Positions 10,341 through 20,116 of a stretch of DNA of 64,000 nucleotides are shown piece by piece; positions within the stretch are counted from its first letter, which is position 1, and each line of letters begins with the position of its first letter. The stretch covers positions 3,313,984 through 3,377,983 of the forward strand of contig NC_092564.1 of assembly GCF_037975245.1 (NCBI RefSeq), read 5' to 3'. The notes below the pieces were generated by a model. That model worked only from the letters and a program-made list of their open reading frames with translations. It had not been told where the DNA came from and did no database searches. The DNA comes from Apostichopus japonicus (taxonomy: Eukaryota > Echinodermata > Holothuroidea > Aspidochirotida > Stichopodidae). A program made the position numbers and the translations under genes.

Positions 10341-12317
10341 TCATCTGCCAAAATTCTTCCAGTAATCATTCCAATTGTGATGACCTTCAGATTAGGATGG
10401 CTGACTTTGAACTTGAGAATATCTTTGCAAGTGAATACGTTATTGTTATACATTGAAGTAGGCTTTATTATAGCACAATATCTTTATCTCTCATATTAAT
10501 CATATTGTTTATGAAACCTTGTACCTAGCTAGAATCTGGCGATGTTCTTCGTCAAGAGACTTTTTCCTTGTACTCAGAGATGCTGTCCCACCGGGCCAAA
10601 TTTAGTGCTTCTGTTGATAATGTTAAAATCAAGTAATTGGTATTTGCCACATTTTACGTAAGAGGGGGAGGTGGCGATGAGTAAGTGTTACACGATTAAT
10701 GAAAAAGAGAAACATGAATAATGATAGTCTCGTGGGACGCTAACGATAACTGCTGTGCACGGCTAGCTCGGTAGTAGCATACGTAAGCTGCCCACAGATT
10801 CAGGAGGGTTGTATTATTAAAGCAGAGTGGTGTGGAGTTAAAGCATAAATTGGACTGTTTCAACTGAGAGTATAATCACGTGAGCTGTAGGCATCTATAT
10901 ATAGCTATACAAATAGAAATGTATGAGTGCAGTATTGAGGAGAGCTGTCAGAATATAGTCAAGACATTTCACATCAATGGTATCACAGACAACAATGTGG
11001 AGCATTGAAATGGGCAGATTAGTAACTGTGCAAAGATGTGTTGCAGGTTAAGCACACATCAGGAACCATAATATTTAAAAGAAGACAAAATTCAGAGGCT
11101 TGACAGAGCTGATACGACAAAAAAAACTTGAACAATTAAAGGGTGAATTTAGGCACTTTTTTATTCGTTATTATTAAAGACAAAAAATTGGAGTAAAATA
11201 GAAACATTGCTCTGAGTCCAGGATGTATTTCTACACCTCTTTTAATATTTGGAAAATGAAACTTTAAGTACCTGAGGCTCATCAAATTAAATGGCTGAAC
11301 AACTTAGTCTATGTCTTAGTCTTAGACCTCACCCTAGAAATTAACCCCTCCCAATCTGTACCTTTCCCCTCCCTAATCATAACTACTGTTATGGGCCTGA
11401 GTAGTACCAAACTTCAAAACGTTGGTGTACACTGGTTGTCAGGTTGCGCTATAATATATCTCACAAACTCACTTGTATGCCACTTTAAAGGCTTATGCTG
11501 CGGTAGGTAAAGACAATGCAAATTGTAATTAGATCGAAGAGATATAAAAAAGAAAGAAGATATAGTCAACTATCTCCATTGCTCTGTATTAAAACCAATC
11601 CTTCATATTTTTGATATTGTACAGACAAAGCCTAATTCCTCTGATTGGAATGGTTGGAGCCGTTACAATCACTGTGCACAGCAGAACTTGGTGTAAATAA
11701 TATATGAACCGGTAACCTAGTGACCAGGGAATTGGGAAGCATTCAAAAGCCTCAGTAATTAATCTGATAACCATTTGGAAATAAAGATGAGACTTGAGTC
11801 ACTCAGCTGCAAGTTTTAAGATATCAAATGATTATAAATGTTCTTTGGGAAATGACAAAGGCTAAACCACCAAAAATTATCATTTAATGAGGTGATTATT
11901 GGGTCTGTGAAATATGGAACTCTGTCAGCCGAGACACGGCAAAAGTACAAAAGTTGATAGGGAAGCGATACAGTATCTGCAAGTTATTTTACAATCGAAC
12001 GTACGGTATCTTTTAAGTAATTACTTTAAAGGGTTATTATGTACACTAGCAATTGGAGGCAGTCTCTCTTTAATATTTTGGAAAAGAAGTTTCCGATGTG
12101 TCAGAGGTATGGTTTTTGTAAAGTTCTTAATCATCTAAACACAGAGCTTTATATAGGGCATTGCAAATTTTGCTCAGATTGTTTGCGCTTTCCAGTAGTC
12201 TATATCGCACCTTGCCCTTCATTCTGTAACCCCTATCCCTCTAACTTACTAGATTCTTTAAAGTCCACGGTTCTGCCAAAGATTACTTCCATGCAGTACA
12301 TGATGTATTAAATGTCA
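10341..12317. other. Non-coding spacer
   Basis: No supported gene. Short open stretches at 11589-11774 (-) and 11914-12311 (+) lack start or splice context. Confidence 0.5.
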
Positions 12318-12356
12318 GTTGCATCAGGGAGTTCCATAACAACTCCCTGGTTGCAT
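12318..12356. mobile_element. 25-bp palindromic micro-insertion with 7-bp direct repeats (copy 1)
   Basis: A hairpin with arms CAGGGAGTT (12325-12333) and AACTCCCTG (12341-12349) and a 7-nt loop is flanked by perfect repeats GTTGCAT (12318-12324 and 12350-12356). A closely related hairpin in the opposite orientation lies at 59291-59315 between a different pair of 7-bp repeats. CAGGG...CCCTG ends resemble hAT termini, but the whole insertion is only 25 bp. Confidence 0.7.
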
Positions 12357-12758
12357 TCAGATCTTACTTAATTTTTGTTTTAATTAGTAACGTCAGTGTG
12401 ATCATATGTTAGAATGGTAATTGAATGGCTCCAGGCCATATGTTGTGTGCTTTATTCAATATGTAGTTATTTTTATTGTTTACATATCTATGTGCTTTGT
12501 TATTTTGGGGAAGGTGAAAACGACTAAATGTCTGCAACATTGAGACTATAAATTCGCCAGTAATTGATTCCCAACATAACACTTCATTGCAGTCTAAGAC
12601 CCAGAATAATTCAGATGAAAACTTAGTTTTTTTACTAGCTGACCAATTTTAGCACCATTTCTCCTCAAGGGGTGATTGTACACATTTATATTCATGTATA
12701 TACGGTATCTTGAAGTTAGCTGTGCAGTACATCAAATCATTTCTGGTGCAGAGATGGG
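12357..12758. other. Non-coding spacer
   Basis: Nothing recognisable beyond AT-rich sequence. Confidence 0.5.
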
Positions 12759-13315
12759 AGCATGTGCATGTAGTCTTGAATCCATTGCTGAAGCATGCAT
12801 GCAGTCTTGAATCCATTCATGAAGTATGCATGCAGTCTTGAATCCATTCATGAAGCATGCATACAGCCTTGAATCCATTCATGAAGCATGCATGCAGTCT
12901 TGAATCCATTCATGAAGCATGGATGCAGTCTTGAATCCATTCATGAAGCATGGATGCAGTCTTGAATCCATTCATGAAGCATGCATGCAGTCTTGAATCC
13001 ATTGCTGAAGCATGCATGCAGTCTTGAATCCATTGCTGAAGCATGCATGCAGTCTTGAATCCATTGCTGAAGCATGCATGCAGCCTTGAATCCATTCATG
13101 AAGCATGCATGCAGCCTTGAATCCATTCATGAAGCATGCATGCAGTCTTGAATCCATTCATGAAGCATGCATGCAGTCTTGAATCCATTCATGAAGCATG
13201 CATGCATTCTTGAATCCATTCATGAAGCATGCATGCAGTCTTGAATCCATTCATGAAGCATGCATGCAGTCTTGAATCCATTCATGAAGCATGCATGCAG
13301 TCTTGAATCCATTGA
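12759..13315. repeat. 31-bp minisatellite, about 18 units
   Basis: The core reads GCATGCAGTCTTGAATCCAT followed by TCATGAAGCAT. Units fall into two classes: CATTCATGAAG and CATTGCTGAAG. The GCTG class occurs at unit 1 and in a block of three near 13000-13075. The ATGCATGC portion is self-complementary. Open frames on the minus strand (about 60 codons in three overlapping positions) are by-products of a 31-bp unit without stops in some registers, not genes. Confidence 0.95.
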
Positions 13316-13355
13316 GCTGAATGCTAGTTGTCAACCATCATCCATATCATTAGCA

Positions 13356-13583
13356 TCACAGGAGCGTATAAATATCATTAGTGTCTTCACCTCGCAAATC
13401 TAACTCAATTCCTGTAACAGCAAAAATTTTCCAATCTTTTTGGAGATTACAAATTTTTCTCCCACTGATTGATGTGATCCGTGTTACTAGAAAAGGTGTT
13501 TTGCCAGAGGAAAAGAAGATATGCATGCCCGGAGGAGTGAGTCCAAATCCATCTATAAGAACTCTGAAAAGCTGCATCATCAA
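13356..13583 (-). CDS. Unidentified coding-like segment
   Basis: A minus-strand open frame of 75 codons with protein-like composition, including GFGLTPPGMHIFFSSGKTPF and DWKIFAVTGIELDLRGEDTN. A possible acceptor (CTTATCACAG) lies just upstream on the minus strand and a possible donor (GAG|GTGAAG) lies near the end. Otherwise the frame stops at TGA. I do not recognise it. The complementary strand is also open, which weakens the case. It could be an exon of the same gene as 9933-10340 or a decayed fragment. Confidence 0.22.
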   Translation of the reverse strand: MMMQLFRVLIDGFGLTPPGMHIFFSSGKTPFLVTRITSISGRKICNLQKDWKIFAVTGIELDLRGEDTNDIYTLL

Positions 13584-13599
13584 TCTGTGATAAGCATGG

Positions 13600-14222
13600 A
13601 ACTGTAAATGCTATTTATTAAATTTTTGTGATTAAGGTTTGACATTTTTTTCCTACAATATTCATAGTTAATTTATATTTGTGATATGACTTTTGTATTA
13701 ATGCCTATCCAAATTTTGTACAGAATAATAGAAGAAGATGTTTGTCTTTTGTTGCTATCAAGTATCAACGATATTTATTTCTCCAGAAAAATTTGGTAGT
13801 GTGTCTTTGTTGTGAGGGACGACAGGTTTCTAATTTGACTTTAAAAGAATATTATCTGATATATAATATTCCCAAAAAAATCTGTATTATTCTTTTAATC
13901 TGTACAAGGAACATCTAATATGGAAGCCAGTGTCAAACAGAATGTATAATATGAATGTTGTTTGAATGTTATATGACGCTGTATGCAAGCAAAGTTACTA
14001 TAGTGTGTTTCAGAAACCAGTAAAGAGGATTTAATATCAAATAAATTGATTATTTAGAACACAAACTGAAGTGGCAATTCTTACTTTTAGCTTCTTATGA
14101 TATGAATTTACAAGGCAGAAACTTTAAACTCTCTTGAGAATGTGCACAAGGTTACATAGAGACGTAGAACTTAAAGTACGTTTGTTTATTTCACACATGA
14201 TGGAAGAAGTTATAATGCGCAA
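13600..14222. other. Non-coding spacer
   Basis: AT-rich, no supported feature. Confidence 0.5.
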
Positions 14223-14244
14223 TACCCAGACAAATTTAAGGCAG

Positions 14245-14610
14245 GAAAACCCTGGAATTCCCTGGAATATAAGCCAGGAAAAGCCTGGATTCAACCCAGG
14301 GAAATCCGGGGAAATTCCTGGGCTTGAAAATGGTAATTCGGACAGGAAAAGCCTGGTAAAGCCTGGTTTATATAACTCATTTAGAGCCAGGTTAAGGCCG
14401 GACAAGCCTGGATGGTTAACCCAGGTTTACCCCGGAAAAGCCAGGTGTCTAGTGTGTGAGTGAAGAGCCAGGAAAAGCCTGGTATATGCACACCCAGGAT
14501 TACCCAGGAAAAGCCAGGTCCCTGTTTATATCAGTGAGGAGCCAGGAAAAGCCAGGTATACATACCCAGTATTAAACCGAAAAAGCCAGGTGTCCATGCT
14601 TACCCTATAT
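14245..14610 (+). repeat. Left-arm array of CCAGGAAAAGCC motifs
   Basis: At least eight copies of (C)CAGGAAAAGCC(T/A)GG occur with variable spacing. They alternate with CCCAGG-type half motifs and with GTATA/TATAT and TGTCT(A)GTGTG spacers. The motif is itself a near palindrome (CCAGG...CCTGG). Confidence 0.75.
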
Positions 14611-15006
14611 AAATGATCTTGCTGGCTTAAGTTGGCAGTTACTTTTAGCTTATAGGAGGTTAGTGTGTTTGTGGTATAGGAAATTTTCATAACTTTAAAA
14701 TCATGAATTATATGTATATGTAAGGGTGTTAGCGACTGAAAATAAACGTTTGTTCTTGATCAGAGAACTCTGGGTTTGGTGTGATGACCAAACACAGAAC
14801 AAGACACATAAAAATGGAACACTCAACTGGATTGGATCAAAATAAATTATAATTATGAATAACAAACAATATACAGCTGATCTGATCCCAGTCAAAGAAT
14901 TAAATAAAACGACTTAAAGTCGAGAGGTGCACCCAAATGTTAAAGTTAATACACTTAATTTATAAATCTGTTCTAGTGATTGGTGTGCTGGTGACATCAG
15001 GTACAG

Positions 15007-15040
15007 ATCTTCCACGACATCAGATCTTCCACGACATCAG
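15007..15040. repeat. 17-bp tandem duplication
   Basis: ATCTTCCACGACATCAG occurs twice head to tail. Nearby (15085-15250) the motif TATCCTTTATAGTAA recurs irregularly. Confidence 0.8.
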
Positions 15041-15689
15041 TATATTTGAACAGAATAAATTGTATGATAAATGTCCGATCCCAGCAAAATAGTATCCTTT
15101 AATTAATAAGCAATAGTGTTCCAGGGTGTCCTTTCAGTAAAATAATGTCAGTTATAACAAATGGTGTCCCGGAATATCCTTTATGGTAAAATAATATCCT
15201 CTAAGTAAGTAATATCCTTTATAGTAAATAATGTCCTTTATAGTAAAACGCGTGCCAGACTGTCAGGTGAATATCACTCCTTCCATAAAATAATAAGGAC
15301 TACAGTAACTTGATTTTATAAATTAAGGTTTAAAACAAACTATCCAGCATTAAAACTATATTTCTCGTCTTTTGCAACTGTCTTGCTCCAATACTCATGG
15401 CCAACTGCCTAACTCCCTATACCCTCACAAAACTCTTTTGTTCCTATAATATATATACACAGACCCCTTTTCCTGTGAGAGCTAATTTCCAGGAAGAACA
15501 AAGATAGTTGCTTAGCAACCCAGAAGAGAGAAATCTTAATCCCCCCCGACCACAAACAACTTACAAATATACTGTACAAATGTATAGCCCTCTGTACAGT
15601 GAGCACTGCACTCATAAATCAAGTAAAACTATGGTACAAAAGAAAACTTTATGTAAGAGCTGACCATCTTACAACTAGCTAATACTGGG

Positions 15690-16045
15690 TAAAAAGCAAG
15701 CTTGGCTTTTCCTGCCTAGCCAGGACAGCATTCTACTCTCGTTTCCTGCCTATTGTGGACTTGTGAGGCTGGGTGAAGCCAGGAAAAAGGCTGGACTTTC
15801 AAAATCCTGGCTTTTCCTGCCTAGCCAGGACAGCATTGTCCTCGCTTTTCCTGCCTAGTGTGGACTTGTTAGGCTGGGTGAAGCCAGGAAAAGGCTGGAC
15901 TTTCAAAATCCTGGCTTTTCCTGCCTAGCCAGGACAGCATTGCCCTCGCTTTTCCTGCCTAGTGTGGACTTGTTAGGCTGGGTGAAGCCAGGAAAAGGCT
16001 GGACTTTCAAAGTCCTGGCTTTTCCTGGCTACCTGAGGCAGGAAT
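15690..16045 (-). repeat. Right-arm ~104-bp tandem repeat
   Basis: CCAGGACAGCATT recurs at about 15720, 15825 and 15929. Each unit holds CTGGCTTTTCCTGCCTAG, TGTGGACTTGT(T/G)AGGCTGG and GAAGCCAGGAAAAGGCTGG. The last unit grades into the terminal region. It is the inverted counterpart of the left-arm motif array. Confidence 0.85.
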
Positions 16046-16327
16046 AAAGCTTGGATATCCAGGGAAAACCGGGGTTTTCTTGACTCTTGCTTAAAAGCCA
16101 GGAATTATTTTCGTCTGGGTAGACATTAAAATGTGATTTTATCAGAGTTATAGTGTCCTTGTAGAGATGAAAACATGTTGAAAGTGGAAGGCAAACTGCT
16201 ATAAACAGATGTAGACAGAAGGAAAATATCGAATTAGAGACATTCAGGTTAGCGTGATTGTTATATTTAAAAAAACTGTACAGCATTAGCTAGATTACTT
16301 GCTAACTATATATGTTGAGTAGTGGTT

Positions 16328-16400
16328 GGGAAGGGAAGGTGGGGGAGGGAAGGTGGGGGAGGGAAGATGCGGTGGGAGTAGGTGGGGGAAAGAAGGAGGT
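16328..16400 (+). repeat. G-rich tract with G-quadruplex potential
   Basis: The imperfect repeat GGGAAGGTGGGGGAGGGAAG supplies many runs of three or more G with 1-5-nt spacers, the pattern expected to form intramolecular quadruplexes on the + strand. Confidence 0.6.
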
Positions 16401-16754
16401 GGTGGAAGGAGATTTAGTTAAACACGTTATTTTTCATACTTTTGGCTTTTTTTTTTCTTCTTAGTGTGAGGGTAACTTTTCTCTTCCCTCCCCATATTTG
16501 GGCCATACAGGTCCTTCCGTCAAACATGAAGCCAAATTAAAGGAGGTTTTGGCTGTTAAAATTCTTTCTTTTATCCACTTATCTTTCCCATTGAAAATGC
16601 AGGTATCACTTTCCAAGCATTCATCGAAAGCAGATATTTAAAGAATAAATATTTGCGAAATTTTATTGACCGATACGTACTTTAAATTTGACACCCCAAA
16701 CCATGAAGACATGTAAACATTGTAAAATGTTTCCATCCCTCCCCCCCCCCAATC
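16400..16754. other. Non-coding spacer
   Basis: Contains a T-rich run near 16448 and a C run near 16741-16750. No supported gene. Confidence 0.5.
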
Positions 16755-17039
16755 TCAGTTGTTTCCAACGATGTCTCGTAAAGCATCCACGGAAATAGTA
16801 TAACTGGTGGTCATATTTAAAAGTTCACTTGCCAAACAATCAAAGGTATTTTCCAAACAATCATCACAACCAGTTAAATCTGTCAATATACCAGCACCCT
16901 TAACGAACTCCAAAACTCCCCGGGGAGTAATTGCGAGCCATGATAGCACTGATAATAACATACAGAGAAATGTTTTGCCATTAAAAATCTCCCAAAAGTA
17001 AATAATACCGTCAAAGCACCCCGATTGATGTGAATTCAT
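16755..17039 (-). CDS. Possible small secreted/membrane protein, 94 aa
   Basis: ATG at 17039 (minus strand) to TGA at 16755. A hydrophobic segment at about residues 24-37 (KTFLCMLLSVLSWLAIT) could be a late signal peptide or anchor. A cysteine cluster follows (GCDDCLENTFDCLASELL, spacing C-x2-C-x6-C) with an N-glycosylation sequon NMT. A TATA-like CATAAAA (17081-17087 on the minus strand) lies about 45 bp upstream of the ATG, and the surrounding 1 kb has more CpG than its neighbourhood, as near active promoters. I do not recognise the family. A first exon, a single-exon peptide gene or chance are all possible. No good donor is visible inside the frame. Confidence 0.38.
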   Translation of the reverse strand: MNSHQSGCFDGIIYFWEIFNGKTFLCMLLSVLSWLAITPRGVLEFVKGAGILTDLTGCDDCLENTFDCLASELLNMTTSYTISVDALRDIVGNN

Positions 17040-17077
17040 GCGCGAGCCGAAAACTTAAGTAATCCGGCTCCCCACCA

Positions 17078-17090
17078 TTCTTTTATGTTG
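17078..17090 (-). promoter_or_regulatory. TATA-like element upstream of 17039 ATG
   Basis: CATAAAAG on the minus strand, placed so that initiation 25-30 bp downstream would give a 5' leader of roughly 15-20 nt before the ATG at 17039. Suggestive only. Confidence 0.25.
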
Positions 17091-18138
17091 GGTGAGTCAC
17101 ATCGTTCGGCTCCAAATTTACTAACAGTTATTCTATATATATTCAGTTTACAAAGTACCATCAGCGATTAAAATGAGTGGAAATATTAAACACGAACTAA
17201 GAGAGAACTTTTGGCTCCGGATGCAATGATGAAATTCGCATCATCGAGATGTCGATCGGATTTCAAGAGGGTGAATGGCTGATGTGTATATAACCAGCGT
17301 CAATTTTTTTCTTTTTAGGGGGGAGAACTTTAAGAAGTTGAAAGGCGAGATGAAAAGTAAACTGTTTGGTATGGGGGGTTATAGTAGCTAGTAATGAATA
17401 TATGTGCATATTTTTTTTACTCAGATGTTTTTTGTAGAGAATATTTTAAGCGGGGTAAAAAGAGATAAACAATCTTTGCGAAACGTTTTCAAGGACATCA
17501 TAATTACAACAGTTGGAATTAAGAAGATTGGAAAATGTTTGTTAAATACATGAGATTATGAAATGATACGATATATATCGTTCGACATTTAAGGCAATAA
17601 TTGTTGATAAATTGTGACACGGAGCATAAATTATCAGGCAATGTGAGCCCTGCCACAGTGCTCGGTTTCCAAATTAATGCCAAACTCTCTAAACAAGCGA
17701 AAAACATCAATTGAGACAACCTTTCTGACCTGAGATAATCGTTACATTTTGATGCACATATAGTCTGGTAGTGTACATCGATGAAATGTCCAGTAAACGT
17801 AGGGACTTAGTTTTACGATAATTATCCCTACAAAGAGTAAAAGTTTCATTCTATGTCTCATTGCTACAATGCCAGTTTGGAAACATGAAAAACAAGCTTT
17901 ATATACCATGATTAGTAACGTTACCATCTCTATAAAATAAATCTAATTGCAAAAGAAAGGGAAAAATTGTTTTATGTATTTACCACACTTCATTGAAGAA
18001 GTGACCTTGTTCAATCTATATCACCAAGTTTGAGTACCAAATCCCAAGTACAAGACCATTGGAAGTATGGGTATGATGAGTACCTGTAGGAGATCTGCTC
18101 TCTCCTGAGTGTTAGTATAAGTCTGGAAAAATGCACTT
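17091..18138. other. Relatively CpG-rich non-coding stretch
   Basis: Contains clustered CpG (CATCGTTCGGC, TCGAGATGTCGATCGGA, GCGAAACG) and a palindrome ACGATATATATCGT near 17568. Two minus-strand open stretches (17519-17719, 17742-17927) have no support. Confidence 0.45.
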
Positions 18139-18790
18139 GAGTAGGGACTCGAGTGTGAGTAGGGACTCAAGTGTAAGTAGGGACTCGAGTGTGAGTAGGG
18201 ACTCGAGTGTGAGTAGGACCTCGAGTGTGAGTAGGGATTCGAGTGTGAGTAGGGACTCGAGTGTGAGTAGGACCTCGAGTGTGAGTAGGGACTCGAGTGT
18301 GAGTAGGGACTCGAGTGTGAGTAGGGACTCGAGTGTGAGTAGGGTCTCGAGTGTGAGTAGGGACTCTAGTGTGAGTAGGGACTCGAGTGTGAGTAGGGAC
18401 TCGAGTGTGAGTAGGGACTCGAGTGTGAGTAGGGACTCGAGTGTGAGTAGGACCTCGAGTGTCAGTAGGTATTCGAGTGTGAGTAGGGACTCGAGTGTGA
18501 GTAGGGACTCGAGTGTCAGTAGGGACTCGAGTGTGAGTAGGGACTCGAGTGTGAGTAGGGACTCTAGTGTGAGTAGGGACTCGAGTGTCAGTAGGGACTC
18601 TAGTGTGAGTAGGACCTCGAGTGTCAGTAGGTATTCGAGTGTGAGTAGGGACTCCAGTGTGAGTAGGACCTCGAGTGTGAGTAGGGACTCGAGTGTCAGT
18701 AGGGACTCGAGTGTCAGTAGGGACTCGAGTGTCAGTAGGGACTCGAGTGTCAGTAGGGACTCGAGTGTCAGTAGGGACTCGAGTGTGAGT
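18139..18790. repeat. 18-bp minisatellite, about 36 units
   Basis: The unit is GTGAGTAGGGACTCGAGT, with point variants (GTCAGT for GTGAGT, ACCTCGAG, TATTCGAG, ACTCTAG). Variants cluster by position; the GTCAG form is enriched in the last 100 bp. Because the unit is a multiple of 3 and stop-free in four of six registers, it yields a 220-codon frame of (VSRDSS)n. That frame has no splice or promoter context and is not annotated as a gene. The ACTCGAGT core is palindromic. Confidence 0.96.
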
Positions 18791-18834
18791 TGAGACAGGA
18801 GTAAGTACTAGTCTGATGTACCGGGTTAATTATT

Positions 18835-19199
18835 CTTTTCACAGACATTGAAATTAATTTCCAAACCTTGCTGACCATTTTGAGTCCATTTTTTTTATAG
18901 ATCAAAACTACTTTCAACATTAAAATGTGGTTCCATTTTGTATTCTGTATTTTGTATCCTGTTGAACTGAATGAATGTGCACAAGTATAGCTGAGTTAAA
19001 GTAGCTAAAGTTGCTGAGAATACCGTACGTCAAATATAAAAGCTGCAGCAGCTACAAATCTGCTGCAGCCAGCGAAGCTAAATCAATTGTAAGAAAAAAT
19101 GTAGAACTAATCTTGACACAATAGCTGCGACTATTGTGTAAAACTTCACAGCACAGAAGATTTCATCCTATGCTGCCTGGCTGCAGGATGCTGCAGTCA
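18835..19199. other. Non-coding spacer with GCTGCAGCA hairpin
   Basis: Inverted repeat GCTGCAGCA (19042-19050) and TGCTGCAGC (19061-19069) with a 10-nt loop. Another CTGCAG-rich stretch lies near 19180. No gene. Confidence 0.5.
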
Positions 19200-19258
19200 C
19201 ACCACCTCCCCCTCCCCTCCCCTCCCCTCCCCCTCCCCTCTCCCTCCCCCTCCCCCAG
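19200..19258 (-). repeat. (CCCCT)n tract, G-quadruplex potential on minus strand
   Basis: A pure pyrimidine run of CCCCTCCCCTCC repeats. The minus strand is purine-only with more than eight G runs. Confidence 0.8.
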
Positions 19259-19889
19259 CATTTCACTTTTGATGGACACATTGCCAAACTTGTTATAATT
19301 TAACTATATTTAACTATTTAACTATTGAAATATTCAAGACTATTTTCAGGTTTGTTTGGGAACACTCACATACTTTCTCAAATGAGTGTCCCAGTTATAT
19401 TATATCTTCATTTTATGATTGATATCAATAAATTTTACTTTACTTTTATATACAACTTGTCCTCCAGGATGTTATATAATGCAATTTAATAGTATAAATT
19501 TTGTAATTTCTTATTACTTTTACAAAGCGAGTGTTTAGCACATCCCAGCAAAGTGGGCAATCACCTAGACATGCCTAGAACTCACAAGTCTTGTGGACTG
19601 TCGTCATTAATCTCTATTTACAATCGGGGGCTTTTCAGGGATCATTCATGTAGTGAAGTGAAATTTTGTTGTGTACACCCGTTCAGTATTTGCATGTCTT
19701 ATGTAATAGTTCGTAATAGCCAGTTTGTAGCGTTAGTTGTATACACGTGTTTCTTCAGTTCTGGATACGGTGTTGTATGGCGAACATCGTCCCTGCAGAT
19801 CTCCGGGGCTCGCCTCGTAAACCCCTTACTATTTTGGTCATATTTAATTAATCTTCGGTCGTCAATAGCCCAGATTTACCTGTATCTTT

Positions 19890-20116
19890 TACTACCTGGA
19901 GTCAGGAAGGAGATGTCACCCTTCTCAGAGGCAGGATGCCTCAGGTTTTTGGATGGTTTGACTTCTGGCTCGAAGTCGCTGGTTACCAAGATGGCGGATC
20001 ATACCAACCTCTATAGCGAGCTGGGTGGAGTTAGCGTTGATGAGTCTCGATGTACGCGAGCTTCCTGTACCGCGAGCGAAGAGTCTACTTCGTCTTGTTA
20101 TCCGCGAGCGAGCTGA
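19890..20116 (+). CDS. CpG-rich coding-like segment of unknown identity
   Basis: The open frame ends at TGA 20114-20116. Its last part has an ATG in good context (ACCAAGATGG, ATG at 19991) followed by MADHTNLYSELGGVSVDESR and a Ser/Cys/Glu-rich end. CpG density (ACGCGAGC, ACCGCGAGCGAAG, CCGCGAGCGAGC) is far above the surroundings. It directly precedes an LTR-like or 3'-UTR-like block. It could be the 3' end of a retroelement ORF or a host terminal exon. The frame extends up to 19553 without an ATG start and the upstream part looks non-coding. Confidence 0.28.

Larger units (their letters stand above)
14225..16119. mobile_element. Foldback-type DNA element, 1.9 kb, TA-flanked
   Basis: Ends are inverted: CCCAGACAAATTTAA on the left, and on the right a sequence whose complement reads CCCAGACGAAAATAA. 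Each end abuts a TA dinucleotide (14223-14224 and 16120-16121). Both subterminal regions are packed with the same motif in opposite orientation: CCAGGAAAAGCCTGG-like on the left (about 14245-14610) and GGCTTTTCCTGGC-like on the right (about 15690-16080), so the element could fold into a large imperfect hairpin. The middle (14620-15680) has no transposase. The superfamily is unassigned, and the TA duplication could be chance. Confidence 0.6.

Noticed and set aside
12910-13157. Three overlapping minus-strand 61-codon frames
   Set aside because: Produced by the 31-bp satellite in successive registers.
12759-13315. CRISPR-like regular array
   Set aside because: Units are contiguous with no unique spacers, and the genome is animal.
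18131-18793. 220-codon frame of (VSRDSS)n
   Set aside because: It is the reading of an 18-bp minisatellite that is stop-free in four of six registers. It has no splice, promoter or unique sequence.
19553-19888. 5' part of the 187-codon frame
   Set aside because: Opens at GTG and reads like non-coding sequence. Only the CpG-rich 3' part is coding-like.
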